DNA from: UTCHB3 sp964625575
Lineage (GTDB): Bacteria; Bacteroidota; Ignavibacteria; Ignavibacteriales; Ignavibacteriaceae
Assembly (NCBI GenBank): GCA_964625575.1
Contig: CAZVBQ010000018.1
Coordinates: 6,627-70,626 of the forward strand
DNA length: 64,000 nt
Reading direction: 5' to 3'
Position 1 is the stretch's first letter. Each line of letters opens with the position of its first letter. A program made the translations under genes and the position numbers. Under the pieces are notes generated by a model. It saw only the letters and a program-made list of their open reading frames with translations, made no database searches and was not told the DNA's origin. Shown piece by piece: positions 34,515-43,004 of this stretch.

Positions 34515-36467
34515 TTATTTTCCGGTACCGAACGACAGTTGCACGTTCGAGCCGGCGGGTGATACTCTGGCATAGCCCGACATTTCCTGATGGAGCGCTG
34601 AGCAGAAGTCAGAGCAATAGAACGGGTAGATTCCCGGTTGTTTGGGTTCCCAGAGGATGGTTCTTGTCTCTCCGGGCATTATCAAGAGCTCGGAGTTCGT
34701 CATACCTTTGATAGCGAATCCGTGGGGAACATCCCAGTCCTGCTCAAGATTGGTCAGGTGGAAGTAAACCTTGTCACCAACTTTTATTCCCTCGATGTTG
34801 TCGGGCGCGAAGTGGCTTCTTGTCGCGGTCATGTAAACGTGAAGGGTGTTTCCTTCTCTGACCACTCTCGCGTCCTTTTCACCTTTGGCAGCGTAAGGAT
34901 TGCCGTTTTTCGAGTTCTCGTATATCTTCATGAAGTCTTTTTTAAGTATCGAAGCGTCAATTCCTTGAGCATAATGGGGCTCGCCGATGGTGGGGAAGTC
35001 GAGCAGAAGTTTCATTTTGTCGCCTGAGATATCGATCAACTGGGCTGACTGTGTAAGCATTGGTCCGGTTGGCAGGTATCTGTCTTTAGTGATCTTGTTG
35101 AGCGCGATAAGATATTTGCCGAATGGCTTTTTGGTGTCGCCACCCATCACGCAGAGGTGCCCGATCGAGTAGTAAACAGGGATCCTGTCAACCACTTCCC
35201 ACGTACCGAGCTTCCATTTAACCACTTCCGAAGAAATGAAAGCGGATGTGTAAGCATACCCTTTGCCGTCGAATTCTGTGTGAAGAGGCCCAAGACCGGG
35301 GTTCTGCACTTCTCCGGCGTTGATCTCTGAATACTTGAGTACGGGAATTCCTTGGAAATCACCGTCAAACTTTTTCTCTTCAATCGCCTTCATCATTTTT
35401 GAGAATGAGTGAACGGGGATCACGGTAGCAAGCTTGCCACCGGCTACAATGTACTCACCCGAAGGGTCAACATCCACGCCGTGAGGTGATTTGGGGGTCG
35501 GGAGGAAGTAGATCATTCCCGGACAGTCTTTTGGATCGAGAACCTTCACGGTTTTCAGATTTTCCGACTTCGCAACGCGACTTTTCTCATCAACGTAGTT
35601 GTGATAATAGTCGGCCGGCATATCCTTTGCCTTGCCCGCTTTCAGATATTCTTCGGCCTTTTTCCAGTTGACAGCGGCGATGAAATCCTTGTCATTCTTT
35701 GACGCGTTTATCTCGAGGAGGGTGTTAGCTTGTTCCGAATTGTAGCTTGTGAAGAAAGCCCATCCGTGTGATGGACCCTTTCCCGCGCGGGCGAGATCGT
35801 AGTTGAGACCGGGAGCGATAATCTGGAACTCGAGGTTCATTTTGCCGCTTTCCGAGTTAACTTTCACGAATGAGATTGTGCCTTTGAAGTTCTCTTTGTA
35901 CGATTTTATATCAACATCAGCGTTAGGTATTGGAAGCGAGAACCTTGTTGAAGCAACCACATATTCCGAGTTCTCGGTGGTGAAAGGGGAGCCATGATTA
36001 CCCGCTGAATTGGGTATTTCGATGATCTCAGCGGTTTCGAAATCCTTCAGATCGATTCTCGCGATCCTTGGAGTATTGTTAGCGTTGATAAACAACCACT
36101 TCCCGTTAGCCACGCCTTCACTTTCTGAAAGTGATGGATGATGCGCGTCATCCCAAGGGATAAAACCGTGAGAAGTGTTAAGCATCGCCTTGGTTTCTTC
36201 TGAATAACCATAACCGGTTTCAGGATTTTGCGAGAAAACAGGGATCACTTTGAAGAGCCTGCCCGAGGGCACGCCGTAAACAGACACCTGCCCGCTGAAT
36301 CCACCCGACATGAAAGTGTAGAATTCGTCGTACTCTCCCGGTTTTACGTACACCTTTTGGGCGGCATCACCCGTATCGAGGGCTGATGAACTCTTCCCGC
36401 ATCCCGCCATGAAGAGTACGGGAATGAGCAAGAAGGAGAACGCGGCTAATATTGTGCTTTTTTTCAT
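34515..36467 (-). CDS. nosZ: Nitrous-oxide reductase NosZ, Sec-type clade II, lipoprotein-like
   Basis: A 650-residue enzyme that reduces N2O to N2 in the periplasm. The seven-blade propeller domain holds the CuZ histidines (DDAHHPSLSESEG, GNHGSPF, KSPHGVDVDPSGEY), and the C-terminal cupredoxin holds CuA, with Cys618, Cys622, His626 and Met629 in CSDFCSALHQEM. The signal peptide lacks the twin arginine of clade I and ends in a lipobox, MAGC (Cys23), so the protein is probably Sec-exported and membrane-anchored. The cytochrome c gene lies directly upstream. Confidence 0.96.
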   Translation of the reverse strand: MKKSTILAAFSFLLIPVLFMAGCGKSSSALDTGDAAQKVYVKPGEYDEFYTFMSGGFSGQVSVYGVPSGRLFKVIPVFSQNPETGYGYSEETKAMLNTSHGFIPWDDAHHPSLSESEGVANGKWLFINANNTPRIARIDLKDFETAEIIEIPNSAGNHGSPFTTENSEYVVASTRFSLPIPNADVDIKSYKENFKGTISFVKVNSESGKMNLEFQIIAPGLNYDLARAGKGPSHGWAFFTSYNSEQANTLLEINASKNDKDFIAAVNWKKAEEYLKAGKAKDMPADYYHNYVDEKSRVAKSENLKTVKVLDPKDCPGMIYFLPTPKSPHGVDVDPSGEYIVAGGKLATVIPVHSFSKMMKAIEEKKFDGDFQGIPVLKYSEINAGEVQNPGLGPLHTEFDGKGYAYTSAFISSEVVKWKLGTWEVVDRIPVYYSIGHLCVMGGDTKKPFGKYLIALNKITKDRYLPTGPMLTQSAQLIDISGDKMKLLLDFPTIGEPHYAQGIDASILKKDFMKIYENSKNGNPYAAKGEKDARVVREGNTLHVYMTATRSHFAPDNIEGIKVGDKVYFHLTNLEQDWDVPHGFAIKGMTNSELLIMPGETRTILWEPKQPGIYPFYCSDFCSALHQEMSGYARVSPAGSNVQLSFGTGK

Positions 36468-36487
36468 TTGACTGCCTTCCGGTTAAG

Positions 36488-36988
36488 TTATTTGGGTTTG
36501 TTTACCGATCTGAAATACTCCAGAATGTCCATAGCTTCCTCTTTTGTTACATTCTGGAACGGCATGGCAGTCATATATTCAGCCAGCATTTTTTTAGCTT
36601 CAGGGTGCTTCTTGGTCATTTCATCCGGATTCATGATCATGTTAACGATATATTCGGGTGATCTTCTTGTGGTGACATCGCGCTGGGCCGGACCTACATA
36701 TCTTTCATCAAGCTTGTGGCATGAAGCGCATTTTTCATTGAAAGTTTTCTCACCCTTCGAAGCCCGGGCGAGATCGATCTCACCGAGGGTGAGTTTTTCC
36801 TTTACCGGTCCGATACCGTTCTCGAGTTCAAAGTCGGAGAGACCCGAGGTATTCTCAACCGCGGAACCGCTTCCTTGAGCGTTCGATTTCTTTTTCCCTT
36901 CCGCGTTATCGCCGCCGCAACCTGTTACCTGGAACAGGAAAAGACCGGCAGCCAGAATAAGAGAAGGATAGATATACTTGGTTTTCAC
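36488..36988 (-). CDS. c-type cytochrome lipoprotein of the nos cluster
   Basis: A 166-residue electron-transfer protein. The signal ends in a lipobox VTGC (Cys24), a linker of about 60 residues follows, and a single heme site CASCH sits at 87-91 with a likely distal methionine in MTAMPFQN. It starts with GTG, seven bases after a GGAGG ribosome binding site. Being first in the nos operon, it probably feeds electrons to NosZ. Confidence 0.9.
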   Translation of the reverse strand: MKTKYIYPSLILAAGLFLFQVTGCGGDNAEGKKKSNAQGSGSAVENTSGLSDFELENGIGPVKEKLTLGEIDLARASKGEKTFNEKCASCHKLDERYVGPAQRDVTTRRSPEYIVNMIMNPDEMTKKHPEAKKMLAEYMTAMPFQNVTKEEAMDILEYFRSVNKPK

Positions 36989-37005
36989 AATGAACCTCCG
37001 TTATA

Positions 37006-37028
37006 ATCAGACTAAAAAGTCCGAATTT
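37006..37028 (-). promoter_or_regulatory. nos operon palindrome, proximal site
   Basis: AATCAGA, eight bases, then TCCGAATT. The inner part, TCAGACT-AAAA-AGTCCGA, is a near-perfect inverted repeat with the GACT/AGTC core seen in IscR-type sites. It ends 18 bases before the cytochrome gene start, where a bound repressor would block transcription or translation. Confidence 0.55.
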
Positions 37029-37113
37029 AAGTTAAAAGAATGGCGCCGGTCAAAAAGGGGACCACGAGAAGTGTCGTCGCGCCTCGCGTCCAATACCGGT
37101 GCTGTCATGCCCC

Positions 37114-37144
37114 ATTTGAAATCAGATAAAAATGTCTGATTCAA
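37114..37144 (-). promoter_or_regulatory. nos operon palindrome, distal site
   Basis: TTTGAAATCAGA and TCTGATTCAAA flank an eight-base AT-rich centre (TAAAAATG). The inner arms AATCAGA and TCTGATT match perfectly and share sequence and spacing with the proximal site 100 bases downstream, which argues that both bind the same protein. Confidence 0.6.
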
Positions 37145-37192
37145 ATATAACAGTTTATTTTCTGAATGTCAAATATTTTTTGATTTTTTTTT

Positions 37193-37210
37193 GGGGGGGA
37201 GGGAAGGGGG
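37193..37210 (+). other. G-rich tract able to form a quadruplex
   Basis: GGGGGGG-A-GGG-AA-GGGGG after a T-rich run gives four G-runs of three or more within 18 bases. It sits in a 220-base gene-free stretch between the distal nos palindrome and the first direct repeat. I see no gene here. Confidence 0.45.
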
Positions 37211-37216
37211 AAATTT

Positions 37217-37346
37217 TTAAACCGCCAAGAACGCAAAGTTCGCAAAGAGTTAATAGGACGCGGATAGACGCGGGTTGCACGGATAAACACGGAAGAGAAA
37301 AGTATCCGCGTTCATCTGTTAAATCTGTGTGTATCCGTGTGCTTAA
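37217..37346. repeat. ~130-bp dispersed repeat, copy 1
   Basis: Begins TTAAACCGCC and ends GTGTGCTT. It contains ACGCAAAGTTCGC, GGACGCGGATA, CACGGATAAACACGGAAGAG and GTATCCGCGTTCATCTGT in order. A second copy in the same orientation, about 86 percent identical by eye, lies past the DUF2442 gene. Such 'CGCGGATACACGCGGAT' strings recur in intergenic regions of many Bacteroidota and Deltaproteobacteria. Confidence 0.8.
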
Positions 37347-37510
37347 AATTTAGGGATCTTGGTATTCACGACCAAAGCATATTGTGCGTTTAATATTTGA
37401 TTTTCAGAGAATATTCGGTATCGAGGTGGTGTCCCAAAATCATGGTTATTTCCTACTTAAATCATATTTTTTATATTGTATTTACATTTTCTTGGATTCA
37501 TAGAGTTATA

Positions 37511-37771
37511 ATGCCAGTAATTTCGACATTTTTTGGAATCATTGTAAGAATGTACTACGATGAACATAATCCCCCACATGTGCACATTGAATATCAAAAC
37601 AGGTTAGCCGTTTTCGATTTTCGGGGAAATGTGTTGAAAGGCGATCTTCAATCCAAAACAGCCACGAAACTTGTAAGGGAGTGGATCGATCTAAATAATG
37701 TTGAATTGCAAGATAATTGGAACCGTGCTGTTAATGGAGAACAATTAGTGTCAATCAAACCTTTGGACTAA
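37511..37771 (+). CDS. DUF4160 family protein
   Basis: An 86-residue protein matching the DUF4160 core: MPVISTFFGIIVRMYYDEHNPPHVHIEYQ at the start (quoted in part), then FDFRGNVLKGDLQ and a helical end. The family start is the ATG at 37511, and the longer reading is spurious. DUF4160 genes usually come in pairs with DUF2442, and the pairing looks like a toxin-antitoxin or small-regulator module, but no activity is known. Direct repeats enclose the pair. It is AT-rich compared with its surroundings. Confidence 0.85.
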   Translation: MPVISTFFGIIVRMYYDEHNPPHVHIEYQNRLAVFDFRGNVLKGDLQSKTATKLVREWIDLNNVELQDNWNRAVNGEQLVSIKPLD

Positions 37772-37780
37772 GAGGCAAAT

Positions 37781-38032
37781 ATGTGGAACTTAAACAGAGT
37801 AACCAAAATATCGTATCAAGGAAACTACAAGTACTATATTGAGTTTGATAACGGTGTTTCCGGAGTTATCGATTTCGTTGGTATATGGGAGAAAGGTCCG
37901 GTTTTTCGCTGTTTGAAAGATGAAACCATATTCAAATCTGCGGAAATTGCCGGTGGGACGATCTGTTGGAACAACGAAATTGATCTGGCGCCGGAATCGC
38001 TGTACGAGCAATTATCAGCCCCGGCGGCCTGA
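37781..38032 (+). CDS. DUF2442 family protein
   Basis: An 83-residue protein of the DUF2442 type: the ISYQGNYKYYIEFDNGVSGVIDF strand pair and the late GGTICWNNEIDLAPESLYEQL helix. It follows the DUF4160 gene by nine bases, the usual order. The function of the pair is unknown; a DNA-binding or antitoxin role is only suggested by analogy. Confidence 0.85.
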   Translation: MWNLNRVTKISYQGNYKYYIEFDNGVSGVIDFVGIWEKGPVFRCLKDETIFKSAEIAGGTICWNNEIDLAPESLYEQLSAPAA

Positions 38033-38181
38033 TATGAGTTAAAAGCAGGTAATCTGCTATCGAAACTTATACTCTTGAATACTACCGGTAAAATCTCCGG
38101 GAGTTTCTGTTTTCTGCTAATTCCGATCCAATCCAACAGACCAGATCCCAATCCACCTGCGGCGGAGTGCAGGTGAGATTC

Positions 38182-38308
38182 TTAACCGCCGGGGACGCAA
38201 AGTTCGCGAAGAGTCAATAGGACGCGGATACACGCGGATTAAACGGATAAACACGGAAGAGATAAGTATCCGCGTTCATCTGTGAAATCTGTGTGTATCT
38301 GCGTGCTT
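38182..38308. repeat. ~130-bp dispersed repeat, copy 2
   Basis: Same orientation and order of strings as copy 1 (CTTAACCGCC to GCGTGCTT), with scattered substitutions. Together with copy 1 it brackets the DUF4160/DUF2442 pair. The remaining ~150 bases between the DUF2442 stop and this repeat hold nothing that I recognise. Confidence 0.8.
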
Positions 38309-38332
38309 CAAGTTCTTTATTGACTAATTATG

Positions 38333-40351
38333 CTATTTTAAGAGGACAACCTTTTCAATAACAGGCGCGTGCCCGTCAACATGAACTGATACAAAATAAA
38401 CTCCCGAGGGGAGGGAGGTGCCGTTCAAGGTGATACGCGAGGTACCGGATGGGAGATCGCCTGAGTGGAGGGTAAAAAGTTTTTCTCCGGTGATGGAGTG
38501 GAGATTAACGATGGTGAAACCGGCTTTGGGGGAGTCCACTAAAATTGTTGTTTCGGGGTTGAAGGGGTTTGGGAAGATTTTCAGTCCAAAGCCGGAAGGG
38601 ACTTGATGTGTCTCTTTTACTGAAACAGGGATATCGACGAATTTGCCTATTGTGGTATTGAACGCGCGGGAGTAATTGTTTGAGGCTGAAATTCTGTAGC
38701 GGTCAAACGCGACGGCCTGGCGCGGTCCGGTACTGCTTGAAGCTCTGTATTTTGAACTGTCCGCGAGTGTGGCTTCGCTGAAATCGAACAGGAAGAGGGG
38801 GAAGCCCTTGTAATAAATATTAGAAGTTTCGGGGTCGAACCTGTATGTCCCTATTCCGTGCTCGTACATTGCTCTCTGCAATCCTCCTCTGAATGCCGAC
38901 CAAAGCAGCGCGCTCATCCGGGTTTCGTGATAGGTTGAATTGTCGAACGTCAGGGGGCCGTAAGAAAATCCTTTGATCGCGCCCAGTCCCGTTTTTAGTG
39001 TCATTTTACCGCGGTAGGCGGCGTACTGGTCGGTAAAAAGGTCATCAGCGAATGCCTCGCCCGCGAGCCTTGCGGTTTCACCGATGAATACGGAGATAAA
39101 TCCGGATATGGTAACTTTGGTTTTCATCAAGGTTCCAATTGTGGAGCCGGGAAGCGTGAGAGGTTTCAACGCTGTGACATCATTTCCTGTGAAAATAACA
39201 GCTCCTGCCTGCGAAAGCCTTGAAACCAAAGCCGTATCGGTTTCTGATGACGCATTGTAATTAACCACTTCAGTTGTAGCACCCGCGCTTTGCAACATTG
39301 ATTGAATCGAGTTCGCCTGAGTAAGGTAAGCGGAGCCCGCGAAGATCATAATATTCTTTCCCGCGGATTTTTGAGCGACTTCATTTAGCATTGCCGTGTG
39401 CGCGCCCTGTTGAAAGTTGCCTCCCGTCAGGTAAACATTGGAAGACAAAGATACATTGTTCACCGCGGAAAAGGGTCGCGCCGATGAAGGTACAGATGAG
39501 ACGGTATTGTTAACAAAATCATACTCCCATCCCGCGACCATCTGCGTGACAAGCAGGTTCTCCAGTTCATATTGCGTGCCGTTCACTACAGTACGGGTAA
39601 GAGAATCGGCGCGGTAAACGGAAACGGCGCCACTTCCCATAACCACACCTTTTCCGTCGGGGGAGATGCAGATGGCGGTGCGGTCATCGATTCCAACTCC
39701 TCTTACGGAAGTGTTGCCTTCGTTGAAAAGTTTTACCATTTGGGCAACAAGCCTTCCGTGCCGGGCTCTCTCGATGAAATGGGTGTCGAAAATAGTTCCG
39801 GGGACGAGACCTAGGAAGTCGGGTTCGATGAAACCGGCCTGTGAAAACGGGTTGGAAAGTGCCGATTCGGGAGTAAGGCTTCCATATTTTGCTGAAATTA
39901 TAAATTCGCTCAACACCATAGCCCCGGCGGAAGTGCCGGCTACAACTCCACCTCGCTGCCAGACCGCCTTGATCGCGTCTTCGGTGAGAGTGCCTTTCCA
40001 GTAATTGATGTAATTATACTGGTCACCTCCCTTGATAAAAATCGCGGATGCCGCGACGATTGAATCGTAAACAACTTGAGAATTGGCGAGATCACGGGTG
40101 TTTATCTTCAGATTGACGGCCGATGCCGCACCTTTAGAAACGAAATAATCGGGAATCCAATTGGTTTCATCATTCACTGAGAGAACGATCACTTTCCCGA
40201 AGTTGCCCTTCTGCACGATCCATGAGTAGGGTGCATCACTCCAGTCGCTGTAGTCTTCACCGCCACCTCCGACGGCGCAGATGTAACCTTGCGAAAACGT
40301 GTTAAAATATAAAACGGGGAGAAGGAAAAAGAAAATTAATATCCGGGGCAT
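38333..40351 (-). CDS. T9SS-exported S51 peptidase (cyanophycinase-like)
   Basis: A 672-residue secreted protein with signal peptide (MPRILIFFFLLPVLYFNTFS) and an S51-type domain (about 22-300): ICAVGGGGEDYSDW, IFIKGGDQYNYINYW, and the nucleophile elbow GTSAGA (Ser141). A second glutamine-amidotransferase-like domain with FAGSAYL and FTGNDVTALK covers about 300-440. The final ~85 residues are a T9SS sorting domain (FPNPFNPETTILVDSP ... SGVYFV ... KVVLLK). S51 enzymes include cyanophycinase and dipeptidase E, so it may cut cyanophycin or Asp-peptides outside the cell. Confidence 0.85.
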   Translation of the reverse strand: MPRILIFFFLLPVLYFNTFSQGYICAVGGGGEDYSDWSDAPYSWIVQKGNFGKVIVLSVNDETNWIPDYFVSKGAASAVNLKINTRDLANSQVVYDSIVAASAIFIKGGDQYNYINYWKGTLTEDAIKAVWQRGGVVAGTSAGAMVLSEFIISAKYGSLTPESALSNPFSQAGFIEPDFLGLVPGTIFDTHFIERARHGRLVAQMVKLFNEGNTSVRGVGIDDRTAICISPDGKGVVMGSGAVSVYRADSLTRTVVNGTQYELENLLVTQMVAGWEYDFVNNTVSSVPSSARPFSAVNNVSLSSNVYLTGGNFQQGAHTAMLNEVAQKSAGKNIMIFAGSAYLTQANSIQSMLQSAGATTEVVNYNASSETDTALVSRLSQAGAVIFTGNDVTALKPLTLPGSTIGTLMKTKVTISGFISVFIGETARLAGEAFADDLFTDQYAAYRGKMTLKTGLGAIKGFSYGPLTFDNSTYHETRMSALLWSAFRGGLQRAMYEHGIGTYRFDPETSNIYYKGFPLFLFDFSEATLADSSKYRASSSTGPRQAVAFDRYRISASNNYSRAFNTTIGKFVDIPVSVKETHQVPSGFGLKIFPNPFNPETTILVDSPKAGFTIVNLHSITGEKLFTLHSGDLPSGTSRITLNGTSLPSGVYFVSVHVDGHAPVIEKVVLLK

Positions 40352-40493
40352 TTAAACCGACTCTTGTGATGATGAAAATGAGTGTCACAAAGATATGAAC
40401 ACCCTCCGAATCACACAAATCTGTCAAAACACCTGCACCAATTCTTTACTTCAAAATATCTAAATTAGAAGTTTAAATTTCAGGAACTTCATA

Positions 40494-41327
40494 ATGAAAG
40501 ATCTTCAAAATGCGACTGCCGTGGTGACCGGCGGAGCGATGGGAATCGGACTCGCGACCGTGAAAAGGCTGCTTGCCGAGGGAGTGACCGTAACTATTTG
40601 GGATCTGAATCCTTCCGCGCTCGAGGAGGCCAAAAAGGAACTCGAAGGGAAGGGAAAAGTATTTTATCATGTATGTGATGTGACAGATAAAATCCGGGTG
40701 TACGAACTCGGTAAGATCGCGTTCGAAGAGATGGGAAGTGTCGATATCCTGGTGAACAACGCGGGATATGTTAAAAGCGGCTACTTCCACGAGCGCCCTG
40801 ATGAAGAATGGGAAAAGACGATCGATGTTAACCTGACAAGTTTTATTTACACTACGAAAGCCTTCCTTCCCGCAATGTACGAGAGGAACAGAGGCCATGT
40901 GGTTAACATATCCTCCGCTGCCGGGACGATCGGCGTTCCGGGTCTGGCGATTTATGCCGCATCAAAATGGGCGGTGTGGGGTTTGTCCGAGTCACTGAGG
41001 TTTGAAGCTCAGAATCTTGGTAAAAAAGGTGTAAAGTTCTCTTCAATTCATCCTTCTTACATAAGAACGGGGATGTTTGAGGGTGCAAAGATTCCTTTTC
41101 CGGGTGGTCTGATAGTTCCGTTGCTTAAAAGTCACGATGTTATCGCGAAAGCGATCGTTGAAGCGGCAATTAAAAAGGGAAGACACGCTCCGAAGCGGCC
41201 TTATACAGTTCACCTCACCCCAAGGATGCGTCTGATGCCCGACAGTTGGTTTCAGTGGACGCTGAAGTTTTTGAAGGTGACGGAGAGTATGAGCTCCTTC
41301 CGTGGAAGGGTGAGGGGTGAGGGGTGA
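40494..41327 (+). CDS. Short-chain dehydrogenase/reductase
   Basis: A 277-residue NAD(P)-dependent oxidoreductase. The cofactor motif TGGAMGIG is at 12-19, NNAG near 88-91, and the active-site YAASK (Tyr near 154, Lys near 158) after a serine-rich stretch (VNISSAAGTIG). The C-terminal extension of 35 residues beyond the usual SDR length includes HLTPRMRLMPDSWFQ. It precedes the aldehyde dehydrogenase and BMC genes with a 107-base gap full of repeats, so a link to them is plausible but not certain; it could act on an aldehyde or alcohol of that pathway. Confidence 0.85.
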   Translation: MKDLQNATAVVTGGAMGIGLATVKRLLAEGVTVTIWDLNPSALEEAKKELEGKGKVFYHVCDVTDKIRVYELGKIAFEEMGSVDILVNNAGYVKSGYFHERPDEEWEKTIDVNLTSFIYTTKAFLPAMYERNRGHVVNISSAAGTIGVPGLAIYAASKWAVWGLSESLRFEAQNLGKKGVKFSSIHPSYIRTGMFEGAKIPFPGGLIVPLLKSHDVIAKAIVEAAIKKGRHAPKRPYTVHLTPRMRLMPDSWFQWTLKFLKVTESMSSFRGRVRGEG

Positions 41328-41434
41328 AGGGTTAAGTATGATGTATGAAGTATGAAGTATGAACCGCCCACGGCGGGTTAGGTATTAGGTATTATGCCTT
41401 GGTGCCGGGAGAACAGAGTTTTTTTGAATGAAGG
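41328..41434. repeat. Repeat-filled spacer (GTATGAAGTATGAA family)
   Basis: Short tandem GGGTGAG units, then TATGATGTATGAAGTATGAAG followed by the palindrome CCGCCCACGGCGGG, members of the dispersed family also seen near 3.5 and 53.6 kb (each quoted in pieces below 20 bases). No gene is seen. Confidence 0.55.
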
Positions 41435-43003
41435 ATGATGGAAGTTACAATATCATATAATCCCGCGACGGGAGAGAAGATTGGTGAAACGCCGCTGAAT
41501 ACAGTTGAAGAACTGAACGCGGCAGTTGCGAAAGCACGCGAGGCACAGAAGATCTGGGCGGCGAAGTCTTTCAACGAAAGAATGGATCATCTTCTGAAGA
41601 TGAGGGATCACATTGCTGAGAATTCCGACAGGTTTTCGGAGGTGATCGCGCTTGACTCAGGTAAAACGGTGTTTGATGCCCTTTCAACTGAAGTGATGCC
41701 TTCGGTTCTGGCGGTAAATTACTACGCGAAAAACGCGAAACGGATCTTAAAAAGGAAGCGCCTGAAACCGGGCAATATCCTCCTCGCCAACAAAATTTCA
41801 TACATCGACCGCGTGCCTTACGGGGTTGTGGGCATCATCAGTCCATGGAACTACCCGTTCGGCATTCCAATCCATGAGGTTGCCATGGCCCTCATCGCGG
41901 GAAATGGTGTCGTTCTTAAAGCCGCGTCCCAGACTCAGGAAGTGGCGAAGCTGATCGAAGAAGCGGTTAAAGCCGCGGAACTCCCGGATGGCTTATTCAG
42001 GCTTCTGAACATTCCGGGAAATATCGCCGGAGATGCATTCATCGATTCAGGAATCGGTAAACTCTACTTTACCGGCTCAGTACCGGTCGGCAAGAAACTC
42101 ATGAAAAAAGCTTCGGAAAGGTTGTTGCCTGTTTCGCTTGAACTTGGCGGAAACGACGCGATGATCGTCCTCGACGATGCTGATCTCCACCGCGCCGCGG
42201 CCGGGGCACTCTGGGCGGGGCTGAGCAACTCGGGGCAGTCGTGCGCGGGCGTAGAGAGGATATATGTGGACGCTAAGATCTACGACAAATTCATGGCGGA
42301 GCTGAGGCGGCAGGCTTCCAGGCTCCGGCAGGGTGAAGGTACATCCTTCGATGTCGAGATCGGTGCCATGACCACAGAAAACCAATTAAAAACAGTTAAG
42401 GCACACCTTGAAGATGCCGTTTCAAAAGGCGCCTTGGTGACACCACTGGCTACACCTCAGCCGGGGGTGGAGTACGGCAGTTTCCACCTTCCATACGCGG
42501 TTGAGAATGTTACCAACGACATGCTTGTTATGAAGGAGGAAACTTTCGGTCCCTTGCTCGGCATCGAGAAGTTTTCGACCGATGAAGAGGCGATCGCGAA
42601 AGCCAACAATTCAGATCTGGGGCTTACAGCCTCCGTCTGGACCAAAGACCGGAAACGGGGACACGCCCTCGCGGCGAAACTCGAAGCAGGCGCCATAACA
42701 ATCAACGACCATCTTATGTCTCACGGCCTTGCCGAAACCCCTTGGGGTGGATTCAAAGAATCGGGCTACGGCCGCACGCACGGCACTATCGGACTCGAAG
42801 GAATGACCCAACCCCGCTGCGTGATTGACGACATCCTCCCCGGCGTTAAAAAGAACATGTGGTGGTACCCGCACAGTCGAGATGTTTACGAAGGCTTAAA
42901 TGGAGGCATCGACCTTCTCTACTCGAAGGGGATACCGGTAAAATTCGACGGCGCGATAAAACTTGTAAAGACATTTTTCAGAACTTTCAGAGAAAACAGA
43001 TAA
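41435..43003 (+). CDS. NAD(P)-dependent aldehyde dehydrogenase
   Basis: A 522-residue enzyme of the aldehyde-dehydrogenase superfamily that oxidises an aldehyde to an acid. The general base glutamate is near 235 (SLELGGND) and the nucleophile is Cys270 (NSGQSCAGVERIYVD). It is a non-acylating type, since the CoA-acylating BMC enzymes (PduP, EutE) differ in the region around the cysteine. The C-terminal ~45 residues form an extension with an amphipathic end (KLVKTFFRTFREN). Its close coupling to PduS- and PduT-like genes suggests that it serves a microcompartment, though no clear encapsulation peptide is seen at the N-terminus. Confidence 0.88.
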   Translation: MMEVTISYNPATGEKIGETPLNTVEELNAAVAKAREAQKIWAAKSFNERMDHLLKMRDHIAENSDRFSEVIALDSGKTVFDALSTEVMPSVLAVNYYAKNAKRILKRKRLKPGNILLANKISYIDRVPYGVVGIISPWNYPFGIPIHEVAMALIAGNGVVLKAASQTQEVAKLIEEAVKAAELPDGLFRLLNIPGNIAGDAFIDSGIGKLYFTGSVPVGKKLMKKASERLLPVSLELGGNDAMIVLDDADLHRAAAGALWAGLSNSGQSCAGVERIYVDAKIYDKFMAELRRQASRLRQGEGTSFDVEIGAMTTENQLKTVKAHLEDAVSKGALVTPLATPQPGVEYGSFHLPYAVENVTNDMLVMKEETFGPLLGIEKFSTDEEAIAKANNSDLGLTASVWTKDRKRGHALAAKLEAGAITINDHLMSHGLAETPWGGFKESGYGRTHGTIGLEGMTQPRCVIDDILPGVKKNMWWYPHSRDVYEGLNGGIDLLYSKGIPVKFDGAIKLVKTFFRTFRENR

Positions 43004-43004
43004 T

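Noticed and set aside
41435..43003. CoA-acylating PduP/EutE-type aldehyde dehydrogenase
   Set aside because: The sequence around the catalytic cysteine (GQSCAGVERIYV) and the SLELGGND base box fit the hydrolytic class.
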